Below the pieces are notes generated by a model. That model did no database searches and was not told where the DNA came from. It saw only the letters and a list, made by a program, of their open reading frames with translations. Made by a program: the position numbers and the translations under genes. Below, in pieces: positions 1-8,284 of a stretch of DNA of 64,000 nucleotides. The stretch's first letter is position 1, and each line of letters begins with the position of its first letter. This stretch comes from Ochrobactrum vermis (GTDB lineage Bacteria; Pseudomonadota; Alphaproteobacteria; Rhizobiales; Rhizobiaceae): positions 2,111,501 through 2,175,500 of the forward strand of contig NZ_PCOC01000002.1 of NCBI RefSeq assembly GCF_002975205.1, in the 5' to 3' direction.

Positions 1-223
1 ACAGAGCAAGCTTCAGACTGTTGCCAAAGGCCGTCATGAAGTCGTTATGCGCGAAAACCGCCCGGAACCAGCGCAGCGACAAGCCGGCATTTGGGCCAGC
101 CCACGGCATGGTCAGCGTGTTTTCCGGCGTGAAAGCCACCAGACACACCACAACCATCGGCGCCAGCATGAAGATGACGATCAGCGTGTGGAAGAAAAGG
201 GCAAAAGGACCGTTCTTGACCAT
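1..223 (-). CDS. ABC transporter permease, PotC-like (3' part beyond window)
   Basis: This is the N-terminal ~74 residues of an inner-membrane permease whose coding sequence runs off the left edge. The start is the ATG at 221-223. The product opens with a short cytoplasmic stretch and a hydrophobic membrane segment (FHTLIVIFMLAPMVVVCLV), then the TPENTLTMPWAG and LSLRWF region typical of the second permease of spermidine/putrescine-type importers. It begins 4 bp after the preceding permease stops, so it is the third gene of a minus-strand operon with the ATPase at 1121-2167. The binding protein is not in the window; it may lie further left. The substrate is inferred only as polyamine-like or opine-like. 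Confidence 0.85.
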   Translation of the reverse strand, partial: MVKNGPFALFFHTLIVIFMLAPMVVVCLVAFTPENTLTMPWAGPNAGLSLRWFRAVFAHNDFMTAFGNSLKLAL

Positions 224-227
224 GGTT

Positions 228-1118
228 CTATCCCAGCTTCTTCTTGGCCTGCCCTTCGAGCAGACGGTTATAGGCAATCATGATCACGAGATTGGCGACC
301 AGAACGATGATGGCGATGGCAGCACCCAGCGGCCAGTTCAGCTCGATCAGGAACTCGTCATAGACAACGGTTGCCGCCATCTTGAGACGACGTCCGCCAA
401 GCAGACCCGGAATGGCAAAGGAGCTGGCCGAAAGCGCAAATACGATGAGGCTACCCGACAGAATGCCCAGCACGGCCTGCGGAAACACCACGCGGCGAAG
501 CGCGGTCAGGCGCGATGCACCAAGCGTCAGCGCCGCTGCTTCCACCGACGGGTCGAGCTTTTGCAGCACGGTCCAGACCGGGATCACCATGAATGGCAGC
601 ATGATATGCACCAGACCGATGACAATGGCCGTTTCGCTGTAAAGGATCTGCGTGGTCGGCAGGCCGATCATGTCGAGCGCGCTGTTCACAAGGCCATTGC
701 GACCCAGCAACATGCTCCAGCCGAATGTGCGTACCACGACTGAAACCAGAAGCGGGCCGATGATGACCAGCAGGAAGATCGACCGCCATGGCTTGCGCAT
801 ATTGGACAGAATATAGGCTTCCGGCACACCGATCAGCACCGTGATGACGGTTGTGATCAGCGCGAGCTTGAGTGTGCGCCAGAAGATCGAAAGATAATAA
901 GGGTCTTTCAGAACCTGCACATAATTGGCAAGCGAATAGACGTTCTCGATGCCCTTGTCGTAGCTGTAGCTGTTGAAGGAAAGCAGCACGGTGAGGCCGA
1001 GCGGCAGCAGCACCAGCGCAAAGAATAAAAGCGTCGATGGTCCGACCAGAAAGAGCGGCGTCAGATCGCGCTGTCGCTTGGGCGCGGCGGATGTATCCTG
1101 TGAAGTGACAGCAGACAT
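228..1118 (-). CDS. ABC transporter permease, PotB-like
   Basis: A 296-residue inner-membrane permease of the spermidine/putrescine (BPD transporter) type. After a ~25-residue cytoplasmic head come about six membrane segments. The EAA loop is visible near residue 200 (EAAALTLGASRLTALRRV), which docks on the ATPase. The frame is open 11 codons further upstream, but the ATG at 1118 lies 2 bp after the ATPase stop, whereas the upstream start would overlap the ATPase, so 1118 was chosen. Tight packing with the genes on both sides shows one operon. Polyamine is the family guess; other compounds such as opines or amino-sugar phosphates are carried by close relatives. Confidence 0.9.
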   Translation of the reverse strand: MSAVTSQDTSAAPKRQRDLTPLFLVGPSTLLFFALVLLPLGLTVLLSFNSYSYDKGIENVYSLANYVQVLKDPYYLSIFWRTLKLALITTVITVLIGVPEAYILSNMRKPWRSIFLLVIIGPLLVSVVVRTFGWSMLLGRNGLVNSALDMIGLPTTQILYSETAIVIGLVHIMLPFMVIPVWTVLQKLDPSVEAAALTLGASRLTALRRVVFPQAVLGILSGSLIVFALSASSFAIPGLLGGRRLKMAATVVYDEFLIELNWPLGAAIAIIVLVANLVIMIAYNRLLEGQAKKKLG

Positions 1119-1120
1119 GG

Positions 1121-2167
1121 TCAGTTCACCCCAGCGGTGAGGATGCGGCAATCGTCATGGTTCCAGCTAAGACCAACCGCCGTGCCTTCAGCCGGCGGCG
1201 GGTTGCCGAGATTAGGCAGGGCGACCGAAAGCTGGCCGGCAGGTGTCGTCACGCCAAGCAACCACTGCGCGCCCATGAAGTAGCGGGTCGAGACTTCACC
1301 AGCGACATGACCTTCGCCCGCCGCAACAAGCTGCACCTTTTCAGGACGGATGAAGACCGAAAGCTCGCCGGAAACCTGTCTGCCATTTGCCGGGAAGCGG
1401 ATCGCGGTTTCGGCCAGTGCGATCATATCGCCTTCGGCGCGCGCTTTCAGGAAGTTCGACTTGCCGACGAAGTTGGAAATGAAGTGGTTATGCGGATGCT
1501 CATAGAGCTTGTAGGGCGCATCGACCTGCGTGATGATGCCCTTTTCCATAACCACGATACGGTCGCTGATCGAAAGCGCTTCGGCCTGATCATGCGTCAC
1601 CATGATGGTGGTGATGCCGACGGTGCGCTGGATGCGGCGCAGCTCGAACTGCATTTCTTCACGCAACTGCGCATCGAGATTGGAGAGCGGCTCATCGAGC
1701 AGCAGAACCGGCGGATTGATGACCAGCGCGCGCGCAATGGCCACACGCTGACGCTGACCGCCCGACATTTCACGCGGGTAACGATCGGCAAGGGCACCGA
1801 GATGTACCAGTTCCAGCACGTCGCGAACGCGCTTTTCGCGCTCTGCCTTTGGAACATTGCGCATTTCAAGGCCGAAGCTCACATTCTGCGCAACTGTCAT
1901 GTGCGGGAAGAGCGCATAGCTCTGGAAGACAACGCCGAGTTCGCGCTTGGCTGGCGCAAGGCGCGTGATCTCGCGCCCATCAAGCGTGATCGTGCCTGCC
2001 GTTGGCGGCACCAGACCGGCAATCATCTGCAAGGTTGTGGTCTTGCCGCAGCCGGAAGGGCCGAGAAGCGAAATGAACTCGCCCTTTTCAATCGTCAGAT
2101 TGAAATTGTCGACAGCCGCGAACTTGCCGTAGTGGCGGGAAATTCCGGAAAGGGTCAAAAAGTTCAT
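1121..2167 (-). CDS. ABC transporter ATP-binding protein, PotA-like
   Basis: A 348-residue ATPase that energises the two permeases downstream. Visible motifs are Walker A (GPSGCGKTT, ~residues 38-46), the Q-loop (VFQSYALFPHM), signature ([15 protein letters not shown]), Walker B (LLLDEPLSNLDA) and the H-loop (MVTHDQAEAL). A C-terminal TOBE-type region of ~100 residues contains SVFIRPEKVQL. The ATG at 2167 is preceded by GAGGGAG at proper spacing and the protein begins MNFLTLSGISRHYG, so the 26-codon upstream extension was rejected. It is the first gene of the minus-strand operon and is divergent from the IclR regulator at 2528. Confidence 0.92.
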   Translation of the reverse strand: MNFLTLSGISRHYGKFAAVDNFNLTIEKGEFISLLGPSGCGKTTTLQMIAGLVPPTAGTITLDGREITRLAPAKRELGVVFQSYALFPHMTVAQNVSFGLEMRNVPKAEREKRVRDVLELVHLGALADRYPREMSGGQRQRVAIARALVINPPVLLLDEPLSNLDAQLREEMQFELRRIQRTVGITTIMVTHDQAEALSISDRIVVMEKGIITQVDAPYKLYEHPHNHFISNFVGKSNFLKARAEGDMIALAETAIRFPANGRQVSGELSVFIRPEKVQLVAAGEGHVAGEVSTRYFMGAQWLLGVTTPAGQLSVALPNLGNPPPAEGTAVGLSWNHDDCRILTAGVN

Positions 2168-2527
2168 TGCGTCTCCCTCTCGGCATGACTTCCATTGTGC
2201 GGGGGAGCGGAAGCGCCGTGATGTTGTCTCACGTCGCCTCTTCAATAGGGCTGGCTGGCGGGAGCGGCTTGATCGCGCTTTGAAGCGCTGATCCGACTTG
2301 TCCGTTTGAACGCCTGACTATCCAGCCGCTTACGCAGCCGCAGCGTTCCCCTTGATTACAAGTAAAACCGCCGATCCGCTTGCGGGCACTTCTCCAATGC
2401 CTTGCCGGACCTTCCCATTGGCGACGGTTTCAAATGGCGGAAAAATCCGCATGAAAGCAAATTATAATTTTCAAATCCGGAAGAAATTATATATTTCTTT
2501 CAGAATGCAGAATTTGGAAGCAATTTT
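2168..2527. other. 360-bp divergent intergenic region
   Basis: This separates the minus-strand polyamine-type ABC operon from the plus-strand IclR gene, so it should hold both promoters. The half next to the IclR gene is markedly AT-rich and carries two dyads, described separately. I see no coding signal in it; the open frame 2352-2585 has no recognisable product and no ribosome binding site. Confidence 0.6.
2459..2499. promoter_or_regulatory. Candidate IclR-type operator, two dyads
   Basis: Two inverted repeats lie 29-69 bp before the IclR start. The first is the perfect 12-bp palindrome AAATTATAATTT at 2459-2470. The second is AAGAAAT-N5-ATTTCTT at 2481-2499. The second has the GAAAT...ATTTC arms known from IclR-family operators, though with a longer spacer. 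Autoregulation of the IclR gene, or control of the divergent ABC operon, is an inference from position. Confidence 0.35.
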
Positions 2528-3370
2528 ATGGATGATATATCTGAGAATCCGAAATCCGGCGCCGCACTTAACTCAAGTCTGGTGAAAGCCATCCATATTT
2601 TGAAAGGTCTGGCTGCCAGCACTGATGCCAGCACGGACAACGGCGTGCGGCTCATCGATCTGGCGCGGGATCTCGATCTCAGCCAGCCATCGGCGCATCG
2701 TTTGCTGAAGACGCTGATTGCGGAAAACCTCGTCGAACAGCTTCCCGACAAAAAGGCCTATCGCCTGTCGCTGGAGTTTTTTGCGATGGCCGCGCAGGCG
2801 CGCCAGCGCGACGGCATATTAAGCATTGCCCGCCCGTCGCTCTTGCGGCTTTCGACCACTTTCAACGACACGGTCTTCCTGCTGGTACGTAGCAATTTTG
2901 ATGCGGTTTGCCTTGACCGTGTGGAGGGGCCGTTTCCGATCCGCTCCTTTACGGGCGATATTGGCGGCAAGGTACCGCTCGGCATTGGTCAGGGCAGTCT
3001 CGCCATCCTCGCCTTCCTGCCCGAGGAAGAGCGCGAGGCGATCATCCGTTTCAACATGCCCCGCATTCTGGACAAGTCTTCCGTCGACGAGGTCGACCTG
3101 CGCATCATGATCGAGGAAGTACGCCACACGGGTGCCGCTACCTTCAACTTCAATATGATCGATGGCATGGCGGGTCTCGGTGTACCTATCTTGAACCGCG
3201 ACGGTGAAGCTGTGGCCGCACTCAGTATCGGGACGCTTGCGGCCCGACTGACCGAAAAGCGCCAGCAGACCGTGACCGAGCTGTTACGCAAGGAAGCGGC
3301 GATCATCTCACAAAAGCTCAATCCGTTCGACCCGACGCTGCGGCATCCCAATCAGGCTTTGTTGAAATAA
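2528..3370 (+). CDS. IclR family transcriptional regulator
   Basis: A 280-residue regulator. Residues ~15-75 form the winged helix-turn-helix (VKAIHILKGLA ... LDLSQPSAHRLLKTLIAENLV); residues ~90-265 form the ligand-binding IclR effector domain (VFLLVRSNFDAVCLDR, PLGIGQGSLAILAFLP, GLGVPILNRDGEAVAALSI). It lies between the divergent polyamine-type importer and the co-directional nucleoside importer that starts 186 bp downstream. Either could be its target; the nucleoside operon is on the same strand, while the divergent layout is the commoner arrangement for a regulator and its target. The family is certain; the effector is unknown. Confidence 0.92.
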   Translation: MDDISENPKSGAALNSSLVKAIHILKGLAASTDASTDNGVRLIDLARDLDLSQPSAHRLLKTLIAENLVEQLPDKKAYRLSLEFFAMAAQARQRDGILSIARPSLLRLSTTFNDTVFLLVRSNFDAVCLDRVEGPFPIRSFTGDIGGKVPLGIGQGSLAILAFLPEEEREAIIRFNMPRILDKSSVDEVDLRIMIEEVRHTGAATFNFNMIDGMAGLGVPILNRDGEAVAALSIGTLAARLTEKRQQTVTELLRKEAAIISQKLNPFDPTLRHPNQALLK

Positions 3371-3556
3371 TCGAAAGCTTTAGCAAGGTTCCGCGCAACA
3401 GACGTGCTTTGTCCACAGCAGGCAAAAAGTTTGGCGATTGACTCACACACGCCGTCAGCGTTTGATCGCGGTCAGGTGTGGGGGTTCTGTGGGCGGAGGC
3501 AAATAATCCAAAGCAGAAAATCCATCTCTATAACGCTACAGTATTGGAGTTCTGTT

Positions 3557-4663
3557 GTGATCAAATCCACCAGACGGGGAATAATCCACCTTGCCTTTGC
3601 TCTTGCCGCATCGACGGCGATGGGCACTTTCGCCACCACGGCGGCACAGGCTCAGGACAAGATCCTGCTCATCATCAATGGCGCGCTCGGCGACAAGTCG
3701 TTCTTCGACAGCGCCGCCAAGGGTATGAAGATGATCAAGGACAAATATGGCGACGACGTCGAGACCAAGATTCTCGAAATCGGTGACGATCCGACCAAAT
3801 GGGAACCGGTGTTCCTCGATGCGTCCGAGCAGGACTGGGATCTGATCATCGGCGGCACCTACCAGATGTCGGAAACCGTTGGTTCCGTCGCCCAGCAATA
3901 TCCGGACAAGAAATATGTCCTCTACGATGCAAGCGTGCCTTATGAAGAAGGCGGCTATGACAACGTCTATTCCATCCAGTACAAGCAGAATGAAGGTTCC
4001 TATCTCGGCGGCATGCTGGCGGCTTCGCTCCTGAAGGACGGCAAGCTTGGCGATACCGGCAAGAATCTCGGCTTCCTTGGCGGCATGGACATTCCGGTCA
4101 TCAACGACTTCCTCGTCGGCTATATCGCCGGTGCGCAGTCGATCATGCCCGATGCCAAGATCGCGATCTCCTATGCCGGCTCCTTCATGGATGCGGCGAA
4201 GGGCAAGGAACTCGGCCTCGCGCAGTATCGTTCCGACGTTTCACTCGGCTTCGTCGTCGCTTCGCAGACCGGCCTCGGCCAGCTTTCGGCTGCCAAGGAA
4301 ACCGGCAAATATGTTCTGGGGGTCGATTCCGATCAGGAAGCGATCTTCAAGGACAGCGATCCGGCCATCGCCAAGCAGGTTGTCAGCTCCGTTCTGAAGA
4401 ATGTCGATGTCAGCCTTCTGCAGGCCTATGAACGCTTCAAGGCAGGCGATCTTCCGTTCGGTAAAGCCGAAGCGCTCGGCCTCAAGGAAGGCGCTGTCGG
4501 CATCGTGCAGGACGGCAACATGGCTTCCATGGCCACGCAGGAAATGAAGGACGCCATCAAAAAGGCTTCCGACGAGATTTCCGAAGGCAAGATCACCGTT
4601 CCAACCGCATTCGGGATGAGCACCGAGGATCTCAACACGATCCGCAACAAGGTTCGTCCCTGA
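3557..4663 (+). CDS. BMP-family nucleoside-type ABC substrate-binding protein
   Basis: A 368-residue periplasmic binding protein of the basic membrane protein (Med/PnrA) family, which in known systems binds nucleosides. The start is a GTG at 3557 with GGAG 7 bases upstream. It gives a clean Sec signal peptide (HLAFALAASTAMGTFATTAAQA, split here as a hydrophobic run and AQA cleavage site near residue 32) followed directly by the BMP fold (KILLIINGALGDKSFFDSA). The ligand-loop region contains FLGGMDIPVINDFLVG and ISYAGSFMDAAKGKE. It is followed 2 bp later by its ATPase, then two permeases and nucleoside-degrading enzymes, which supports purine or pyrimidine nucleosides as ligands. The frame is open further upstream, but that would bury the signal peptide. 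Confidence 0.92.
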   Translation: MIKSTRRGIIHLAFALAASTAMGTFATTAAQAQDKILLIINGALGDKSFFDSAAKGMKMIKDKYGDDVETKILEIGDDPTKWEPVFLDASEQDWDLIIGGTYQMSETVGSVAQQYPDKKYVLYDASVPYEEGGYDNVYSIQYKQNEGSYLGGMLAASLLKDGKLGDTGKNLGFLGGMDIPVINDFLVGYIAGAQSIMPDAKIAISYAGSFMDAAKGKELGLAQYRSDVSLGFVVASQTGLGQLSAAKETGKYVLGVDSDQEAIFKDSDPAIAKQVVSSVLKNVDVSLLQAYERFKAGDLPFGKAEALGLKEGAVGIVQDGNMASMATQEMKDAIKKASDEISEGKITVPTAFGMSTEDLNTIRNKVRP

Positions 4664-4665
4664 TC

Positions 4666-6255
4666 GTGGAAAATCCAACTGAAAATATTGAAGGCGGCGA
4701 TGCTATCGTCGCCTTCCGCCCAATCGTCGCCTTCCGCGATGTGAGCAAGGTCTATCCGAACGGCACACAGGCGCTACGCGACGTGTCGTTCTCGATCCGC
4801 GCAGGCTCCATCCACGCCATTTGCGGCGAGAACGGTGCCGGCAAATCCACGCTCATGAAAATCCTGTTCGGCATTGAAAATGCCACGGCAGGCGAAATCA
4901 TCGTCGATGGACAGCATATTGCCTCATGGTCGCCGGAAGATGCCGCCGCCAAGGGCATCGGCATGGTGCACCAGCATTTCTCGCTCGTGCCGACACTGAC
5001 GGTCACCGAAAACATCATTCTCGGTCATGAGCCGGTGAAGGCCGGGCTGATCGACCGTGTGAGCGCGCGCAAAATGGTCGAAGCGCTGATGCAGCAATAT
5101 GATCTGCACGCCGACCCAGACGCGATTACGGGTGCGCTTTCCGTCGCCGCCCAGCAGAAAGTTGAAATTCTGAAGGCGCTGGCGCGTCGCACGAGGCTTC
5201 TGATCCTCGACGAGCCAACCGCAGTTCTTTCGCCGCCCGAAATCGAGGAACTGATGCGCAAGCTGAAGTCGCTTCGCGACGAAGGCATTACCATCCTCTT
5301 CATTTCCCACAAGCTGAATGAAGTGCGCGAGCTGGCCGAAAGCGTGACCGTGCTGCGTGCAGGCGCTCTCGCAGGCACGGAAAAGCTTGCCGACGTGCCG
5401 GACGATGCCATCATGGAGATGGTGATGGGCCATGCGGTCGACATTCCGCAGCGCGCCCACAAGCACGACGCGATGAAAACCGTTCTCGACATCAAAGGTG
5501 TCACAACGAAAGCGGCCGATCCTGCTGACCGCATCAAGGATGTGAACCTGACCATCGGCGCAGGCGAGATCATCGGCGTCGCCGGTGTCGACGGCAGCGG
5601 CCAGCGCGGCCTCGTATCGGTGCTTTCCGGCCTTGCCGAAGCCTCCAGCGGCACAATCAGCCTCAACGGTGAGAACATGCTGCGCGCCAACACCGCAAGC
5701 TGGCGCCGACAAGGCCTCGCTCATCTGCCAGCCGACCGTTTTTCACAGGGTGGCGCACCCGGCCTGTCTCTCGCCGAAAACGCGATAGCCGGAACCGGAT
5801 CACGCGCCGGATCGACTACCGCCGACAAACAGATCTTCTGGGGGCCGTTCCTGCGCTGGAACGCGATCAAGGCCCGTGTCAGCGGAATGATCAAGCAATA
5901 TACGGTGCGCGCAGGCGCGATTACCGAAAGGCTCGACTCCCTTTCGGGCGGCAATGCGCAAAAGCTCATCGCCGCGCGCGAACTTGCCACCAATCCAAAA
6001 TTCCTGATCGCCGACCAACCGACGCGCGGTATCGACGTTTCAGCGGCAGCCTTCCTGCACCGTCGCATCGACGAAGTGGCGCAAGGCGGTTGCGCCGTGC
6101 TACTCGTCAGCGCCGATCTTGATGAATTGCTGCGCCTGAGTGATCGCATCGTCGTTCTCTTCAACGGACGTATCGTCGCCGTTCTCAAAAATAGCCCTGA
6201 AATCACACCGGCGGTTCTTGGACCCTATATGCTCGGCACGAGGGATGCCGCCTGA
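4666..6255 (+). CDS. Double-domain ABC ATPase of nucleoside importer
   Basis: A 529-residue ATPase with two nucleotide-binding halves, as in RbsA/NupO-type importers. Half 1 has Walker A GENGAGKSTLM (~residue 52), the degenerate signature LSVAAQQKVEI and Walker B LLILDEPTAVL. Half 2 (from ~residue 270) has a degenerate P-loop GVDGSGQRGL but an intact signature LSGGNAQKLIAARELA and ADQPTRGID, the usual asymmetry in this family. The start is GTG at 4666, two bases after the binding-protein stop. The stop TGA overlaps the next ATG by one base (TGATG), so the two are translationally coupled. Confidence 0.93.
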   Translation: MENPTENIEGGDAIVAFRPIVAFRDVSKVYPNGTQALRDVSFSIRAGSIHAICGENGAGKSTLMKILFGIENATAGEIIVDGQHIASWSPEDAAAKGIGMVHQHFSLVPTLTVTENIILGHEPVKAGLIDRVSARKMVEALMQQYDLHADPDAITGALSVAAQQKVEILKALARRTRLLILDEPTAVLSPPEIEELMRKLKSLRDEGITILFISHKLNEVRELAESVTVLRAGALAGTEKLADVPDDAIMEMVMGHAVDIPQRAHKHDAMKTVLDIKGVTTKAADPADRIKDVNLTIGAGEIIGVAGVDGSGQRGLVSVLSGLAEASSGTISLNGENMLRANTASWRRQGLAHLPADRFSQGGAPGLSLAENAIAGTGSRAGSTTADKQIFWGPFLRWNAIKARVSGMIKQYTVRAGAITERLDSLSGGNAQKLIAARELATNPKFLIADQPTRGIDVSAAAFLHRRIDEVAQGGCAVLLVSADLDELLRLSDRIVVLFNGRIVAVLKNSPEITPAVLGPYMLGTRDAA

Positions 6256-7358
6256 TGCGCAGATTTATCTCCTATCTCATTCCATTCTTCCTGACCGTGC
6301 TGGTGATCGGCGTCATCATGGCTGTGCTGCTGGTGCCGCTGGCGCTGATGCAGGACAACCCGGCTGCAGTCCTCAAAACATTCTTCCTCGGACCGTTCGG
6401 CAGCATTCGTCATATGGGCAACGTGGTGGAGGCGGCGACGCCGATCATGCTGACCGGCCTTGCCATCACCATCATGTTTCGTTCCGGCCTGTTCAATCTG
6501 GGTGCGGAAAGCGGCTTCTTCCTCGGCGCTCTCGGTGCTGTGGCGGGCGCGGTTCTGCTCCCCTCGCTCGGCTGGTTTTCACTACCGGTCGCGATCCTGT
6601 GCGGTGCGGTTGCCGGCAGTTTCGCCTGCACCATTCCGGCTGCACTGCGGCTGCGTTTCGGCGCATCGGAAATGGTGACATCGCTCGTTTTGAACTACGC
6701 CTTCCTGTTTCTCGGCCTGTTCGTCCTCAACTATGTCATTCGCGATCCGGCGGCGGGCGGAATGATGTCGCTCAGGATTCCGCCGGATGCGAAGCTCGAC
6801 CGCCTGCTCGCCGGCACGCGTCTCAACAGCGGTTCAATCATTGCCATATTGGCCTGTATCGCTGGCGGCATCTGGCTTTACTGGACGCGTTCGGGTCTCA
6901 ACATGCGCATCGCAGGCTCCAGTCCGGGCTTTGCCAATCATCTCGGATTGCCGCTCAAGGGCATCATCATGCGTGCCCAGATCGTCGGCGGACTGGTGGC
7001 AGGCATGGCGGGAGCGCTGGAAGTGCTCGGCCTTCATGCCCGCTTTGCCTGGCTCGATTTGCCCGGCTATGGCTGGACCGGTCTCGTCGTTGCCATTCTG
7101 GCGCGCGAGAATCCGTTCCTGCTTGTTCCGTCAGCTCTCTTCCTGGGCTTCGTACAGATTGGCGGCGACCTTCTGGCCCGCAACATGAATATCCCGACCG
7201 AAGTGGTGGGGCTCGTGACTGCAGCCATCATGGTGGGCGCAACGGCAAGCGTCATTCATAATCATCCGACCGTATTGCGGCTGATCCGAAGCTTACGCAA
7301 TCGCGATGGAGAACAAGCCGAAGTGCAGGCCGGAGTGCAGCCCGAGGTGCAGCTATGA
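6255..7358 (+). CDS. Nucleoside ABC transporter permease 1
   Basis: A 367-residue integral membrane protein of the branched-chain/ribose permease family (BPD_transp_2), the larger of the two permeases. It has about eight to ten hydrophobic segments; conserved-looking parts are NVVEAATPIMLTGLAITIMFR and the Gly-rich FNLGAESGFFLGALGAV. The C-terminus (~residues 350-367) is a hydrophilic repeat of E-V/VQ-A/P-EVQ character (AEVQAGVQPEVQL), likely a cytoplasmic tail. It overlaps the ATPase stop by one base and the next permease start by four (ATGA). Confidence 0.92.
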   Translation: MRRFISYLIPFFLTVLVIGVIMAVLLVPLALMQDNPAAVLKTFFLGPFGSIRHMGNVVEAATPIMLTGLAITIMFRSGLFNLGAESGFFLGALGAVAGAVLLPSLGWFSLPVAILCGAVAGSFACTIPAALRLRFGASEMVTSLVLNYAFLFLGLFVLNYVIRDPAAGGMMSLRIPPDAKLDRLLAGTRLNSGSIIAILACIAGGIWLYWTRSGLNMRIAGSSPGFANHLGLPLKGIIMRAQIVGGLVAGMAGALEVLGLHARFAWLDLPGYGWTGLVVAILARENPFLLVPSALFLGFVQIGGDLLARNMNIPTEVVGLVTAAIMVGATASVIHNHPTVLRLIRSLRNRDGEQAEVQAGVQPEVQL

Positions 7359-8251
7359 GCATGGTTCTCGCACAAATTCTCGATCCGTCCTTCATCGGCA
7401 CCATCCTGCGCGTGGCCACACCGTTGCTGCTGGCAGCGCTTGGCGTGATGATTTCCGACCGCGCGGGCGTCCTCAATATCGGCATGGAAGGCATGATGCT
7501 GTCGGCAGCACTCATTGCCGTTCTGGCCAGTGCCGCAACGGGTAGTCCCGCCATCGGCCTGCTGGCAGCACTCATCACAGGTGCGGCTCTCGGCTGGTTG
7601 ATGTCGCTATCGGTCAATCGGCTTGGCACAGACCTCATCATGACCGGTATCGCGCTTAACATCGCCGCTGCGGCGGCAACGACGCTCGGACTTTTTCTCG
7701 CAACCGGCGACAAGGGCATGTCGGGCGCGTTGAAAAGCGGTGCTCTGCCAAGCCTTCCTGTGCCTTTCATCGGCAATATCCACATATTGACTTTCGCCGC
7801 CCTTCTTGCCGTCCCGGCGGTCAGCCTCCTGATGATGCGCACGCGCTTCGGCCTGCATCTGCGCGCCACTGGCGTTGATCCGAAATCGGCGCGCGCCGCC
7901 GGTATTCATACGGGCCGGGTGCAGATGATGGCGCTTGTCCTGTCTGGCCTCTTCGGCGGTGCAGCAGGTGCCTATCTGTCGCTCGGCTATGTCACCTGGT
8001 TTGCCCAGAACATGACCGCCGGTCGCGGCTTCATCGCCATTGCGGCTGAAGTCATGGGACAGGGAACCGCGTGGGGAACGCTTGTGGCAAGTCTCGTTCT
8101 GGCGGCGGCGGAATCCTTCGCCATCACGCTTCAAAGCCTCGGATTGCCGTTCGAACTGATGCAGATGATCCCTTATCTCGTCCCGGTCGTCGTGCTGACG
8201 ATCCACGCAGCGCGCCGTCAGCGGCGCGCAAAGCAACTGAAAAACTCCTGA
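7355..8251 (+). CDS. Nucleoside ABC transporter permease 2
   Basis: A 298-residue permease, the second half of the membrane channel of the BMP-dependent importer. Typical family features are LGVMISDRAGVLNIGMEGMM (~residues 28-47), NRLGTDLIMTGIALNI and the GAAGAYLSLGYVTWF motif (~residues 204-218). Its ATG overlaps the stop of the first permease (ATGA), so synthesis is coupled. The positively charged end (RRQRRAKQLKNS) is consistent with a cytoplasmic C-terminus. Confidence 0.93.
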   Translation: MSMVLAQILDPSFIGTILRVATPLLLAALGVMISDRAGVLNIGMEGMMLSAALIAVLASAATGSPAIGLLAALITGAALGWLMSLSVNRLGTDLIMTGIALNIAAAAATTLGLFLATGDKGMSGALKSGALPSLPVPFIGNIHILTFAALLAVPAVSLLMMRTRFGLHLRATGVDPKSARAAGIHTGRVQMMALVLSGLFGGAAGAYLSLGYVTWFAQNMTAGRGFIAIAAEVMGQGTAWGTLVASLVLAAAESFAITLQSLGLPFELMQMIPYLVPVVVLTIHAARRQRRAKQLKNS

Positions 8252-8284
8252 AATGCATGTCCAAAATACTGAAATGAGAATGAA